Positions 17,665-25,977 of a stretch of 64,000 nucleotides of DNA are shown here, in pieces. Position numbers and translations under genes: made by a program. Below the pieces are notes generated by a model. It made no database searches, had not been told where the DNA came from, and worked only from the letters and a program-made list of their open reading frames with translations. How positions within the stretch are numbered: the first letter of the stretch is position 1; each line of letters opens with the position of its first letter. Source of the DNA: BS750m-G69 sp964441235 (GTDB lineage Bacteria > Fidelibacterota > UBA2242); the NCBI GenBank assembly GCA_964441235.1, contig CAYTUQ010000001.1, forward strand, positions 62,001 through 126,000, written 5' to 3'.

Positions 17665-18690
17665 TTAGAGACCTGTATAATATAAGATTAGACCAATAGA
17701 TAATCCGAAAACAAGATTGAAAACTTTGACCAGTATGGCATCCCGCAAAGTATAAGATAATAAAGGCAACATTCCGTGACCATCTTGAACGATTGAACTG
17801 GCAAGTAAAACTGAAAAAGGAATTATTCCTTCTGCAAACATCATTGCGAAAACCATGTGTGGTCCTGATTCTGGAACTATACCAATCAATACTGCAATCA
17901 ACATAACCCAAACCATGTGTGATTGGATGAAAGCCTCGAAATCCCAGAATTTAAAAACCACCTGAATAATGAGTAATGCAAAAAATGACCATAAGAACAC
18001 TCTTAACATGTGTTTTTTAATAATATGCTTCCAGACATGATCTTTTAAAAAATGGTCTGGAACGCTACCAATGATAACCGCTGCAATTCCTGTTAAAATT
18101 GTCATTGTTATCCTTTTCCAATCCCAGGTTGGCGACCCGACTTTCCCTGTGGTTATGGATAACATAATGGCAATAAGAAAAAGGAGCAAAACGGCACGAT
18201 GCCATGATATATGAAGGTAATATTTCGCTAACTGGTCTTTATCAAAGCATTTACAAGATTCGATTGTATGAACTTCATTCAATTCACACTCCTGACAGGG
18301 AACGATATTTAGTATCCCCGCAATTTTATCCGAAATCCATGCGAGGACTATACCAAGGACAAAAAGAATTCCAAAAAGCAGCATTGCTTTTTCAGGAAAT
18401 AATGCCAACATAACAAATGCCTCATCACCACTGGTGGCGATCATACCGCCTACTAACGCACCAAAACTCATCAAACCATGAATATAAAAAGATACATTTA
18501 AGAAAGCGCCCAAACAACCCGGTGTTGATCCAAGGAACGAAGCAATCAAGTATTGCCGTCCTCTACCCCCCTTGATTGACTGTGACATTTTTCCATTCGT
18601 GATGACGTTGAAATAATCTATCAACAGCATCATCACAAAAACAAAAACCGTGATGAGTAATGAGTGCTTTAAAATATTCCAAACGATCAT
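17665..18690 (-). CDS. Putative 10-TM heavy-metal or manganese exporter (ArsP_2-like)
   Basis: The 341-residue membrane protein has about ten hydrophobic spans. It contains the paired loops STPGCLGAFLNVSFYIHG and GIVPESGPHMVFAMMFAEG, and SSIVQDGHGMLPLLSY near the end, features of the permease family annotated as putative manganese or heavy-metal exporters. A cysteine-rich cytosolic loop (VPCQECELNE, ESCKCFD) may sense or bind metal. It starts with ATG at 18690 after a GGAGAC site. A broken duplicate lies at 7780..8745. Substrate assignment is by family only. Confidence 0.72.
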   Translation of the reverse strand: MIVWNILKHSLLITVFVFVMMLLIDYFNVITNGKMSQSIKGGRGRQYLIASFLGSTPGCLGAFLNVSFYIHGLMSFGALVGGMIATSGDEAFVMLALFPEKAMLLFGILFVLGIVLAWISDKIAGILNIVPCQECELNEVHTIESCKCFDKDQLAKYYLHISWHRAVLLLFLIAIMLSITTGKVGSPTWDWKRITMTILTGIAAVIIGSVPDHFLKDHVWKHIIKKHMLRVFLWSFFALLIIQVVFKFWDFEAFIQSHMVWVMLIAVLIGIVPESGPHMVFAMMFAEGIIPFSVLLASSIVQDGHGMLPLLSYTLRDAILVKVFNLVFGLSIGLILYYTGL

Positions 18691-18747
18691 GATAGAATTC
18701 GTCTCCTAATGTTTAAATTTGTACCAATTACTGCTTTTCTACAGCTG

Positions 18748-18863
18748 TCATATAAATTCTTTACTTTCACCCTCATATTCCGGAAAATAGTTTTTGATGA
18801 TTCTTAAATCAAATTTTGAAAGTATGGATTCTTTGGGTTCTCTCTCCAGCAAAAATTCACCCC
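18748..18863 (-). other. Coding-like remnant upstream of the permease
   Basis: Between the permease and the next gene, one frame reads about 38 codons (LLEREPKESILSKFDLRII, then KNYFPEYEG and ESKEFI) and ends in TGA, but has no start codon; a TAA precedes it at the inverted repeat. It looks like the 3' end of a lost gene. No family was recognised. Confidence 0.4.
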
Positions 18864-18972
18864 GTTAGATAAGGCTTAAATTATCTTTTCCACAACATCT
18901 TTTATTCCCTTATTTCCTTTACTTTAAAATTAATTGCTAATAATAGTAGAATTTCTATTTATCTAACGGGGT
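18859..18972. repeat. 14-base inverted repeat flanking an AT-rich insert
   Basis: ACCCCGTTAGATAA at 18859..18872 is repeated as its exact complement TTATCTAACGGGGT at 18959..18972, with 86 AT-rich bases between. The right arm holds the last codons of the small gene 18959..19141, and the left arm begins the coding-like remnant. It could be the scar of a small insertion or inversion, or a long hairpin. Confidence 0.55.
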
Positions 18973-19141
18973 TTATCAACTCTTCTTTAGTTATTTTTCC
19001 ATAGGTTAGATATTGATAATATTCATCATCCAAGAACACTTCATGTTTTGAGCTTGTATTACCTTCTTTTATGATCGCCAAGAATTTTCTATAGTTTTTC
19101 TTCTGAACTTTGATCAATTCAAAACTTCTATGATAATTCAA
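18959..19141 (-). CDS. Small uncharacterised protein
   Basis: A 60-residue charged protein (MNYHRSFELIKVQKKNYRKF at the start, DDEYYQYLTYGKITKEEL near the end) follows the NifX-like gene by nine bases, which suggests the same operon. No family was recognised. Its last codons form one arm of the 14-base inverted repeat, so its natural C-terminus may have been altered. Confidence 0.4.
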   Translation of the reverse strand: MNYHRSFELIKVQKKNYRKFLAIIKEGNTSSKHEVFLDDEYYQYLTYGKITKEELINPVR

Positions 19142-19150
19142 ACAACTAAT

Positions 19151-19510
19151 CTATTGATTTATGATAAATCCCTCTTCTTTAATAAAATCGCTCAACGCTT
19201 CTTGAATATTACCCTTTTTGAAATAAAGTTTCATTCCTCTTTCTTGCAGCCTTTGAATTCCTTTTTTACCGATATGTGCTGATATAATAATCGAACAATC
19301 ATTAATAAACTCGTATACATCCAGAGTCTTTAAATGCTGCATTGTAACTTCATAAGGGTTAGTTCTTTTCTCAATAAGTCTGAATTTTTTTACGTTTTTA
19401 ACTTCATAAATAAACATCTCTTTTGCCATTCCCAACATCTTCGGAAAGATATTAATACCATCGTTAGTTGGTACGGCAACTCTTACAATATTTTCTTTAT
19501 TGACTTTCAA
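19151..19510 (-). CDS. NifX/NifB-type dinitrogenase Fe-Mo cofactor domain protein
   Basis: The 119-residue protein follows the NifX/NafY fold pattern: VRVAVPTNDGINIFPKMLG at the start, an FIYEVKN strand, SIIISAHIGKKGIQRLQERG in the middle and a final LYFKKGNIQEAL helix. Such single domains bind metal clusters or cofactor precursors, often in bacteria without nitrogenase. The gene overlaps the upstream methyltransferase by 14 bases. Two more members of the family are at 27853 and 41650. Partner and cofactor are not visible. Confidence 0.8.
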   Translation of the reverse strand: MKVNKENIVRVAVPTNDGINIFPKMLGMAKEMFIYEVKNVKKFRLIEKRTNPYEVTMQHLKTLDVYEFINDCSIIISAHIGKKGIQRLQERGMKLYFKKGNIQEALSDFIKEEGFIINQ

Positions 19511-20168
19511 TCTTTCGGGCTTTCAATAATCTTACATAGCTCCTGACAAAGAAAACCTCTTCAAAGCCGGCGAAATTATAATTTGCCAGTATTTTCTTCC
19601 AATCTCGCTTAATAAAATCAAAAGCATATTTGCATTCAATGCTCTTAAAAATAAAATGATATAATGGCGGCATCTCATTCATGTCAAATTCCGCATAATC
19701 GAGCATGAATAATGCACCGTTCGGTTTCAAATGATTAGAAATGTTTTCAAGAACCGTTTTACGAATTTCATGTGGAAAGCCGTGTGTTACAAAACTAATG
19801 AATATTTTATCAAATTGCTTTGACAATGAGAATGGCATATCGATTCTTTGCCTGGTAAACGAAATATTGTGATGTTTTGCGCATTTTTTCCTAAATTGTG
19901 TTCCCATAACCGACGATATATCCATTCCGGTAATTTTTCCGCCATCACTTAGATATTTCGCCATAATACAGGCATTACGCCCGGTACCACAACCCAGATC
20001 GAGAATTTTATCTTCACGCTGAATATCCATTGCCTTAATTGCCCTGTGAATAAATCCGCGATAAAGACCCAGAGAGGCAATGTTCATAACCCTATCATAG
20101 TGTTTTGCAGTAGAGGGCTTTAGTTCAACACCCGAGTCGGGATATAGCTTGTCCATATTTAACCTCAT
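19497..20168 (-). CDS. SAM-dependent methyltransferase
   Basis: The protein has 223 residues. Class I methyltransferase motif I is ILDLGCGTGRNACIMAKYL near residue 56, motif II ITGMDIS, and the post-motif region has FISFVTHGFPHE and ENISNHLKPNGALFMLDYAE. The substrate is not indicated by the sequence; the pattern is of the UbiE/small-molecule type. It is coupled by four bases to the MFS transporter upstream and by 14 bases to the NifX gene downstream, so a role in modifying and exporting a compound is conceivable. Confidence 0.82.
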   Translation of the reverse strand: MRLNMDKLYPDSGVELKPSTAKHYDRVMNIASLGLYRGFIHRAIKAMDIQREDKILDLGCGTGRNACIMAKYLSDGGKITGMDISSVMGTQFRKKCAKHHNISFTRQRIDMPFSLSKQFDKIFISFVTHGFPHEIRKTVLENISNHLKPNGALFMLDYAEFDMNEMPPLYHFIFKSIECKYAFDFIKRDWKKILANYNFAGFEEVFFVRSYVRLLKARKIESQ

Positions 20169-21385
20169 TTTTTACAATTAATTTTATATATAAAATAGAA
20201 TGACATGAGAATAACCGCTATGAATAATATGAAAAAGAGATTAAATCCGAATTCGGTTATTATCCAGCCTCCTAAAAATGGAAAAATGACGGGAAGAATG
20301 CCACCCGCTCCCGTCAAGCCAGTGTATAACGCCCTGTTATTATTACTGGTGATTTCCAGTAAAACCCCACTTATAGCAATTCTATGAATTGTAAATACGA
20401 TACCGCCAGCCAAAAAGATGCAAGGAAAAAGCGCAGATCCCGGCAGAATTAAAATAACCAAAGGAATTAGCATTGCAATAATAGAAGTAGTGTACAGCAT
20501 GAGCTGGTATTTTATCTTTCTTGAATAGTAGAAAAGTATGCTGCCTGTTAAAACACCACCAATTACCTTTAGAATCAAAAAGTCTCCGATATCCTGGCTT
20601 CCGGCAGAAAATATTCTCTTGGCATAAAGTATTAAAAAAGGCATTAACACTATACTGATTCCCTGAGTATTTATTAAAAACAGATAGTGTCTCAGCTTTT
20701 TATTGGTGCGGATCTCTTGAATAATAATGTTTATATATTTCACCAGCCCGTTAATTTTGAAACTGGATGCAGTAATTTCTTTTATTTTCCAGAATCCTAA
20801 TGATGCTATTCCCAGGAGTGCTGCAGAGAGGAAAAATAGCGTGGCATAATTCACCGGATATCCATAGGAGGTAAGAACCCTTCTCGCAAGAAAAGCTGAC
20901 AGAAAAACAACAATACTGGAAATAACCTGCTTTATAGAGAAAAACGACTTTCTCTTTTCCTGCAATACCGATTTCCCCAAAATATCAACATAATTTATGT
21001 TTGCAAAGGCACCGCTAAATGAAAACAGCGAGATCAAAATGAAAATTAACAGAATTATAAAGCTATTATTAATATTAGGTGAAAAATAGAACAACAGAAC
21101 CATTCCGCCGAGGGCGAAAATGCGAGCGTTAATCCCACCCAACAAATAACCTTTCTTTGAAGATTGATTATTCAAGAACGGAGCAAAAAATAGTTGAACA
21201 AGTCTTCCTCCACCAAGCATTATTGCCGTTAGTGCTCCCAGCTGTAGCGCACTTCCGCCCGCATCAACCATCATAGCCGGAATGATTGTGTCAACATCCA
21301 TGAAATTTGTAGCCAGAGCAAGAAAAACAGCGTGCCATAAAAAAGAATAATAATTTTGTTTTGATATCTGTTTATTCAATTCCAC
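20165..21385 (-). CDS. Major facilitator superfamily transporter
   Basis: A 406-residue protein with about twelve hydrophobic spans. The N-terminal half has FMDVDTIIPAMMVDAGGSA and GGGRLVQLFFAPFLN, similar in position to the MFS motif A region; the C-terminal half repeats the topology with TGLTGAGGILPVIFPFLGGW. Family level is secure, substrate unknown. The gene overlaps the methyltransferase start by four bases. Confidence 0.82.
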   Translation of the reverse strand: MELNKQISKQNYYSFLWHAVFLALATNFMDVDTIIPAMMVDAGGSALQLGALTAIMLGGGRLVQLFFAPFLNNQSSKKGYLLGGINARIFALGGMVLLFYFSPNINNSFIILLIFILISLFSFSGAFANINYVDILGKSVLQEKRKSFFSIKQVISSIVVFLSAFLARRVLTSYGYPVNYATLFFLSAALLGIASLGFWKIKEITASSFKINGLVKYINIIIQEIRTNKKLRHYLFLINTQGISIVLMPFLILYAKRIFSAGSQDIGDFLILKVIGGVLTGSILFYYSRKIKYQLMLYTTSIIAMLIPLVILILPGSALFPCIFLAGGIVFTIHRIAISGVLLEITSNNNRALYTGLTGAGGILPVIFPFLGGWIITEFGFNLFFILFIAVILMSFYFIYKINCKK

Positions 21386-21565
21386 TGGATAAATCTATTA
21401 CATTTCGTTTGTTATAAGTCTGTTAATATAAATTCATTTACTATAATAAAACTTCCATTTCCGATGCCGCACCCAGCTTTTTGTATATTTTTTATTTTAT
21501 CAAATTGTCCGAAAATGGTTTGTAGAATCTTTCATAGATTTTGTCTTCGTACTATAACTGACCAT

Positions 21566-21865
21566 TTAACCTATCCAGCTCTCCTGCGACATAGTCATGA
21601 ATATATTACGCTGTTCCCGGTTCATCTCTGTCAATTTCAGCTCAATCTCCATACCAAATTTAGTTACAGCCTCGTGCACACTATGTACAAGATAGTCCTT
21701 GATAGGAATCTCCAGAAAAGGGAGAGCCATGGTGATTATAATCTTTTCCTCAGAAATAGTTATATCATCAATCATCCCCAGTTCCATCAATGTAAGATTG
21801 ATTTCGGGATGCCTTACCTTTTTTAGTGTTTGCCGAATCTGCTCTTCAGAAATATTATTAGCCAT
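21566..21865 (-). CDS. MIP18 (DUF59) family Fe-S assembly protein
   Basis: The 99-residue single-domain protein begins with a short helix and the family pattern LKKVRHPEINLTLMELGMID, then IIITMALPFLEIP. DUF59 proteins such as SufT assist Fe-S cluster maturation. The usual cysteine of the C-terminal part (TxxxCP in many members) is replaced here, which fits the simpler DUF59 proteins. It stands before groES and glutaredoxin genes in a run of protein-quality and redox genes. Confidence 0.75.
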   Translation of the reverse strand: MANNISEEQIRQTLKKVRHPEINLTLMELGMIDDITISEEKIIITMALPFLEIPIKDYLVHSVHEAVTKFGMEIELKLTEMNREQRNIFMTMSQESWIG

Positions 21866-21954
21866 TGTTTTCTCCTATGCTTCCTTTTTCTGTGATAATC
21901 CTACTCACTATCATTTTGACCAAAATAAGACCAATAAAGATGACATGGATACCA

Positions 21955-21980
21955 GGCAGACACACCTTTTTGTGCCTGCC
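21955..21980 (-). terminator. Stem-loop after groES
   Basis: Just past the groES stop lies a 10-base-pair stem (one GU wobble) with a six-base loop: ggcagacaca, cctttt, tgtgcctgcc. On the minus strand no U-tract follows, so it may be an mRNA-stabilising end or a weak terminator. Confidence 0.45.
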
Positions 21981-21992
21981 CGCTCTCAATGC

Positions 21993-22265
21993 TCAGTCAA
22001 CTACTATGGCAAGAATATCGGCCCGTTGGACGATTAAATACTCCTTACCTTTCAGCTCTACCTCGTCCCCTACGTACTTACCATACAGAATCTTGTCCCC
22101 AACTTTCACCTTCTCCTGAAGATCTTCGTCAGTTCCTACGGCTACCACTTTGCCAAGTCTCGGCTTTTCCTTCGCAGTATCCGGAATAATGATTCTCCCT
22201 GACCTACTCTCTTCCTCTTCTATCCTTTCAACGACCACACGATCATCTAATGGTTTAAGTTCCAT
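21993..22265 (-). CDS. groES: Co-chaperonin GroES
   Basis: The start taken is ATG at 22265, with a perfect AAAGGAGG site six bases before it; a GTG at 22274 is inside that site. The 90-residue protein has the family order: MELKPLDDRVVVERIEEEES, the mobile loop around SGRIIIPDTAKEKP, GKVVAVGTD and the end DILAIVVD. It caps the GroEL chamber. No groEL follows here, which is unusual because the two are generally paired. A second, longer GroES-like protein is encoded at 43580..43948. Confidence 0.93.
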   Translation of the reverse strand: MELKPLDDRVVVERIEEEESRSGRIIIPDTAKEKPRLGKVVAVGTDEDLQEKVKVGDKILYGKYVGDEVELKGKEYLIVQRADILAIVVD

Positions 22266-22287
22266 GATGAACACCTCCTTTATTTAT

Positions 22288-22539
22288 TTATCGAATACCC
22301 AACAATCTATCAATCTCTGGCTTATTGAAGCCCACCACCGGACGATTATTTATGAATACTACCGGTACGCCCCGATGTCCCCGACGAGCGAGGTCCCTTG
22401 CCGCATTGGCATCTCTGGAAACATCAACTTCCCGAAATCGAATACCTTTCTGTCGCAAATAACGTTTCACCTTCTCGCACCATGGACATGTAGACGAGGT
22501 GAAAACAATTACCCTCCGTTGTACTTCTGATTTATTCAT
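22288..22539 (-). CDS. Glutaredoxin-like protein (NrdH/Grx family)
   Basis: An 83-residue thioredoxin-fold protein with a CPWC active site (VFTSSTCPWCEKVKRYLRQ), a cis-proline GVPVVFINNRPVVG and a final helix EIDRLL. It is a small thiol carrier reduced by glutathione or thioredoxin reductase. It begins with a clear RBS and lies between a DUF1684 gene and groES. The family is certain; whether it supplies ribonucleotide reductase cannot be seen. Confidence 0.87.
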   Translation of the reverse strand: MNKSEVQRRVIVFTSSTCPWCEKVKRYLRQKGIRFREVDVSRDANAARDLARRGHRGVPVVFINNRPVVGFNKPEIDRLLGIR

Positions 22540-22575
22540 ACCTATTTCTCCTCTGATTATCGTCCGTTCTTTATA

Positions 22576-23127
22576 TTACTCTTTTTTTGTATAGTTTCTC
22601 TCACCAGCATGCACTGGCACGTCAAGCCAGTTTTCCTGATCTATAAAAGGACAAGCATAAAACTCACTATAGGCACACCACGGGTTATATGCCTTATTGA
22701 AATCTAAAATCCATTTCCCCTCGGTGGTATAATGCTCCTCAATATCGAGATCGATGTATCGCCCCGCCCCGTAGGTTTCATTACCGCTGGTTTTATCCCG
22801 AAAAGGAACAAACAAACGCCCTTCTTGCGGATCGCTTTTATAAGCCTGGAGTTTGCATTCCTTAGTACCTATCTTGAATCTAAACTCACCCCATCGAAGA
22901 AACTCTCGTTCGTTGCCTTGAGTGTCTTGTATTTTTAATATCCTTTTCTCTTTATATTTGTGGAGTTCAATCTCGAACCGAAAATTTGGGCCAGGGAGAT
23001 AATAGTCGAGTCCTTTGAACTGCCGGCGTTCTTCAGAGGAAATTGGAGAGCTATAATGGCTCGAAAAAAATATATCCTTCTGTTCACGCTCCTTTTGAAT
23101 CATTTCCTTCCATTTAGAAACTTCCAT
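22576..23127 (-). CDS. DUF1684 domain protein
   Basis: The start is ATG at 23127 with AAAGGAGG eight bases before it. The 183 residues show the DUF1684 pattern: WKEMIQKEREQKDIFF and FKGLDYYLPGPNFRF at the start, then FVPFRDKTSGNETYGAGRYI, then LDFNKAYNPWCAYSEFYACP near the end. Family members are small beta-rich proteins with a conserved GAGRYxD and NPxC(A)Y motif, of unknown biochemical role. The protein looks complete and soluble, with no signal peptide. Confidence 0.82.
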   Translation of the reverse strand: MEVSKWKEMIQKEREQKDIFFSSHYSSPISSEERRQFKGLDYYLPGPNFRFEIELHKYKEKRILKIQDTQGNEREFLRWGEFRFKIGTKECKLQAYKSDPQEGRLFVPFRDKTSGNETYGAGRYIDLDIEEHYTTEGKWILDFNKAYNPWCAYSEFYACPFIDQENWLDVPVHAGERNYTKKE

Positions 23128-23214
23128 ATTATTTTTACCTCCTTTGTTCACAAAACCTTTTTAGATCCTGTTAAGTGTTTACTATATATCTGTAGCAATG
23201 GCATTTTTTAATTT

Positions 23215-23785
23215 TTCCCTGAAATTAAATATATGCCCTTTTTAAAGCATATCGTCATGGTCTATTTTTCTAAAAAACTTCTTTTCAAAATAGAATGTCC
23301 TCTCTATCTCATTTCTAACATCTTCTAAGCTCATGTGCATATACTCCCTAAAATGCTTCGGAAGAACTGATATAAGTGCGTTTTTTCTTGCTGCTCTGAA
23401 TACTTCTTCATACAACTTCTCTCTGTCATTCACAAGATGTATCACATCATAAAGTAAAACCACATCAACAGATTCGTCGGGCATTGGAATTTTAACATCT
23501 TATGCAGTTTCTATTCTTTTTATATTTTTTAACCCATCTTGCTTAGATCTTCGCATTAATTCACTCAATGATATCTTGTTCGTATCCACCTTGCCCGACT
23601 ATCCTTGCTACAGGAATTCCCTAATTGCCTATTCTGCAACCAAAGTCTAACACTACTTGATCTTTTTTTATTCCCACATCTCTTAAGACTTTTACGCTAT
23701 ATTTCATCAGCCAAAATTAATTATCGTTAATTTTATTTGATAATCCTCGACCTTTTTTACAACTAGATTCTCCATTCTTCTCTAA
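23215..23785 (-). pseudogene. Dead third copy of the tandem methyltransferase
   Basis: About nine-tenths identical to 25236..25775. Three lesions are visible: TAA replaces GAA in the ETAEDV codons (23500..23502), a TAG appears in the motif I region (GNYTIPV now starts GN-stop), and 17 bases are gone from the acidic NAD/SAM motif. In the intact copy that segment lies between two direct repeats of cgtatcca (25608..25615 and 25625..25632); here only one remains at 23581..23588. The open remnant is 23242..23484. Confidence 0.87.
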
Positions 23786-23790
23786 CTTCC

Positions 23791-24366
23791 TTAAGAACTA
23801 GTATTCATTTTTTTAAAATTTAAAATGTAACCTTTATCATAGTTATCATCATGTATGAGTTTTTTAAAAGATTTTTTTTCAAGATGAAAGTCTGCTTTTT
23901 CTATTTCTTTTATAACATCCTCTAATCCCATATGGGCAAGCGTCCATAAAGGATCGTCAAACTTGTGGTGCTTTGGATAGACCGAAAGAAGAGCACCGGG
24001 TTTTAAAACTCTACGAATTTCGTCCAATATCTTTCTCCTCTGATCCATATAATGCAAAACATCATAAAGCAAAATCAAATCTACAGATTCATCCTCTAAC
24101 TCAATTTTCAACTCTTCTTGTGTATTCATTGGCTCTATATTCTTTAGCTCCTCGGATTTTGCTATATGCATCAATTGGTTTAAAGCTTCCCTGTCTTTAT
24201 CTACTGCATACACCTTGCCTTCTTTTCCCACCACTTTTGCAACTGGGATTGTGTAGTGACCAGCTCCGCATCCAAAATCTAATATGACTTGCCCCTTTTT
24301 TACACCAACTTCCTTTAGGAATATTGTCCCTTCCTCTGTCAACCATCTTTCTAAGTCTGTCTTCAC
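23791..24366 (-). CDS. SAM-dependent methyltransferase (tandem family)
   Basis: A 191-residue class I methyltransferase. Motif I is VILDFGCGAGHYTIPVAKVV near residue 30, followed by VYAVDKD, LILLYDVLHYMDQ and EIRRVLKPGALLSVYPKHH. Members of this family are often close to UbiE or arsenite methyltransferases, but no arsenic-binding cysteines are present. Its paralogue at 25236 has a shorter N-terminus. Two intact copies and one dead copy within 2.6 kb point to tandem duplication. Confidence 0.8.
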   Translation of the reverse strand: MKTDLERWLTEEGTIFLKEVGVKKGQVILDFGCGAGHYTIPVAKVVGKEGKVYAVDKDREALNQLMHIAKSEELKNIEPMNTQEELKIELEDESVDLILLYDVLHYMDQRRKILDEIRRVLKPGALLSVYPKHHKFDDPLWTLAHMGLEDVIKEIEKADFHLEKKSFKKLIHDDNYDKGYILNFKKMNTSS

Positions 24367-24452
24367 AGTTTTATCCTTTTATTGAAAAATATGTACATAA
24401 CACATCAAAAATAAATTACTTTAATCTGAGCATCCAGCCCAAGCTATACTGC

Positions 24453-24641
24453 TCAAGTAAATCCACAGCTTCCAGTACCGCAACTTGCAGTGCCGTGAGA
24501 ATCATAACTATTAGAGGCAAAAGAAGATAAAATTTTTCCTGGCTTTGGTGTCTTGCAGACTGAGCCGAGCCTATCTCTTGATTTATAGATTGCGGCAGTC
24601 AAACATGCAGGACCACCGCCAATAATAATTATATCCTCCAT
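24453..24641 (-). pseudogene. Chimeric remnant: TrxB N-terminus joined to a cysteine tail
   Basis: The first 27 codons match the FAD-binding start of thioredoxin reductase (IIIIGGGPACLTAAIYKSRDR; the intact gene has GGGPAGLTAGIYTSRDR at 31596..32543). At about residue 28 the sequence changes to KTPKPGKILSSF and ends CGTGSCG. The tail belongs to some other, unrecognised protein. Glycine of the GGGPAG motif is replaced by cysteine. It follows the thioredoxin gene, where an intact trxB would be expected. Confidence 0.65.
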
Positions 24642-24678
24642 AATGTCATTTGTTATAAAATTAACTCCTCCTGTTTCT

Positions 24679-25203
24679 TTAAATATGCGGTCCTATCTTT
24701 CGCTTAAGATCCGATTCATAGCTTGGTGTAACTCCAATAATTTGATCCACCAACTCGCCGTTCACATAAAGATTCAATGTAGGTATACTCCTGATACCAT
24801 ATTTCATAGCTGTTTGCCGCCCTTCGTCTACATTCAACTTACACACCTTTAAACTTCCCTTGTACTGTTTAGCTATTTTCTCAAGCACTGGTGCAGCAAT
24901 CAGACAAGGTCTACACCAGGGAGCCCAGAAATCAACCAGAACAGGAATATCCGATTGAATTACTTCACTCTCAAAATTTCCGTCGCTAACACTAATCGGT
25001 TTTGCTTCTTCCATCTCTAAATTCCTTTCCTGTTTTAAATTTTTTGCTTTAACACTTAGGTGATCTTTTGATTCACCTACATCTTTTTCAATACCTACAT
25101 TCTGTTTAATCTGTTTCTCTGAGACATTCTCGTTCGAACCTTTCCCGCACCCCAAAACTAAGGTTATGCATAAAACGCCTGTAAAAATCAATACCTTCTT
25201 CAT
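24679..25203 (-). CDS. Thioredoxin-domain lipoprotein
   Basis: The 174 residues begin with a lipoprotein signal (LVLGC at about 19), then a charged linker of 50 residues, then a thioredoxin domain with VDFWAPWCRPCLIAAPVLE, cis-proline IRSIPTLNLYVNG. The active site CRPC differs from the usual CGPC, which shifts the redox potential. Being anchored outside the cytoplasm it would reduce or isomerise disulfides in envelope proteins. Lipid modification fits the lgt gene at 28391. The methyltransferase gene lies 32 bases upstream. Confidence 0.87.
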   Translation of the reverse strand: MKKVLIFTGVLCITLVLGCGKGSNENVSEKQIKQNVGIEKDVGESKDHLSVKAKNLKQERNLEMEEAKPISVSDGNFESEVIQSDIPVLVDFWAPWCRPCLIAAPVLEKIAKQYKGSLKVCKLNVDEGRQTAMKYGIRSIPTLNLYVNGELVDQIIGVTPSYESDLKRKIGPHI

Positions 25204-25235
25204 AGATTCCCCTCTTTCTCTATATTACATACTTT

Positions 25236-25775
25236 TCATCTTTTTCTAAAATTAAATATATGCCCTTTTTGAAGTTTGTCGTCATGGTCTATTTTTCTGA
25301 AAAGCATTCCTTCAAAATAGAATGTCTTCTCTATCTCATTTCTAACATCTTCTAAGCTCATGTGCATATACTCCCTAAAATGCTTTGGAAGAACTGAAAT
25401 AAGCGCGTTTTTTCTTGCTGCTCTGAATACTTCTTCATACAACTTTTTTCTGTCATTCACAAGATGAATCACATCATAAAGCAAAATAACATCAACAGAT
25501 TCGTCGGGCATTGGAATTTTAACATCTTCTGCAGTTTCTATGCTTTTTATATTTTTTAACCCATCTTGCTCAGATCTTTGCATTAATTCACTCAATGATA
25601 TCTTGTTCGTATCCATCGCATACACGTATCCACCTTGTCCGACTATCCTTGCTACAGGGATCGTATAATTGCCTATTCTGCAACCAAAGTCTAACACTAC
25701 TTGATCTTTTTTTATTCCCACATCTCTTAAAACTTTTACGCTATACTTAGTCAGCCAGAGGTCATTATCGCTCAT
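25236..25775 (-). CDS. SAM-dependent methyltransferase (tandem family)
   Basis: The 179-residue intact member of the tandem family: motif I VVLDFGCRIGNYTIPVARI, then VYAMDTNKISLSELMQ, DVILLYDVIHLVNDR and FRAARKNALISVLPKHF. The GCRIG in place of GCGxG is a change that could lower SAM affinity, so activity is not assured. It is about nine-tenths identical in DNA to the dead copy at 23215..23785, so this is the likely parent. Confidence 0.8.
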   Translation of the reverse strand: MSDNDLWLTKYSVKVLRDVGIKKDQVVLDFGCRIGNYTIPVARIVGQGGYVYAMDTNKISLSELMQRSEQDGLKNIKSIETAEDVKIPMPDESVDVILLYDVIHLVNDRKKLYEEVFRAARKNALISVLPKHFREYMHMSLEDVRNEIEKTFYFEGMLFRKIDHDDKLQKGHIFNFRKR

Positions 25776-25821
25776 TTGCTAATCCCACACATGCAAGTTC
25801 CCATATAAGTTCATGACACTG

Positions 25822-25930
25822 AAATAGAAAGAATAACATTCTCCAGAAAACTTGCGAGAACACCAATAGGCTTCATCCCCTGAATTTTTGGTGGTTCTTG
25901 AACAATTCATTTTTTAATTGGTCTTGACAC
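25822..25930 (-). pseudogene. 5' fragment of a DUF134 regulator gene
   Basis: The first 33 or so codons match the gene at 42946..43419 (SRPIKK, IQGMKPIGV, FLENVILSI). The ATG has become GTG, an early TGA replaces the arginine after SRPIKK, and the rest of the gene is missing. The ribosome site AGGAGAC and upstream region were copied too. Homology to 43310..43559 runs to about 26072. The unit is not expressible as a regulator. Confidence 0.8.
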
Positions 25931-25951
25931 AGTCTCCTTTTTAATGAACCA

Positions 25952-25977
25952 ATGTTCATAAATAATATAATGAACAT
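25952..25977 (-). promoter_or_regulatory. Second copy of the DUF134 operator
   Basis: ATGTTCAT, ten bases (aaataatata), ATGAACAT. In the 43 kb copy the arms are ATGCTCAT and ATGAGCAT, so both arms changed together and the palindrome was kept. A further GTTCAT complement (atgaac, 25944..25949) precedes it. The TTGACA -35 box of the parent promoter is not present here, so promoter activity is doubtful, but regulator binding may persist. Confidence 0.6.
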
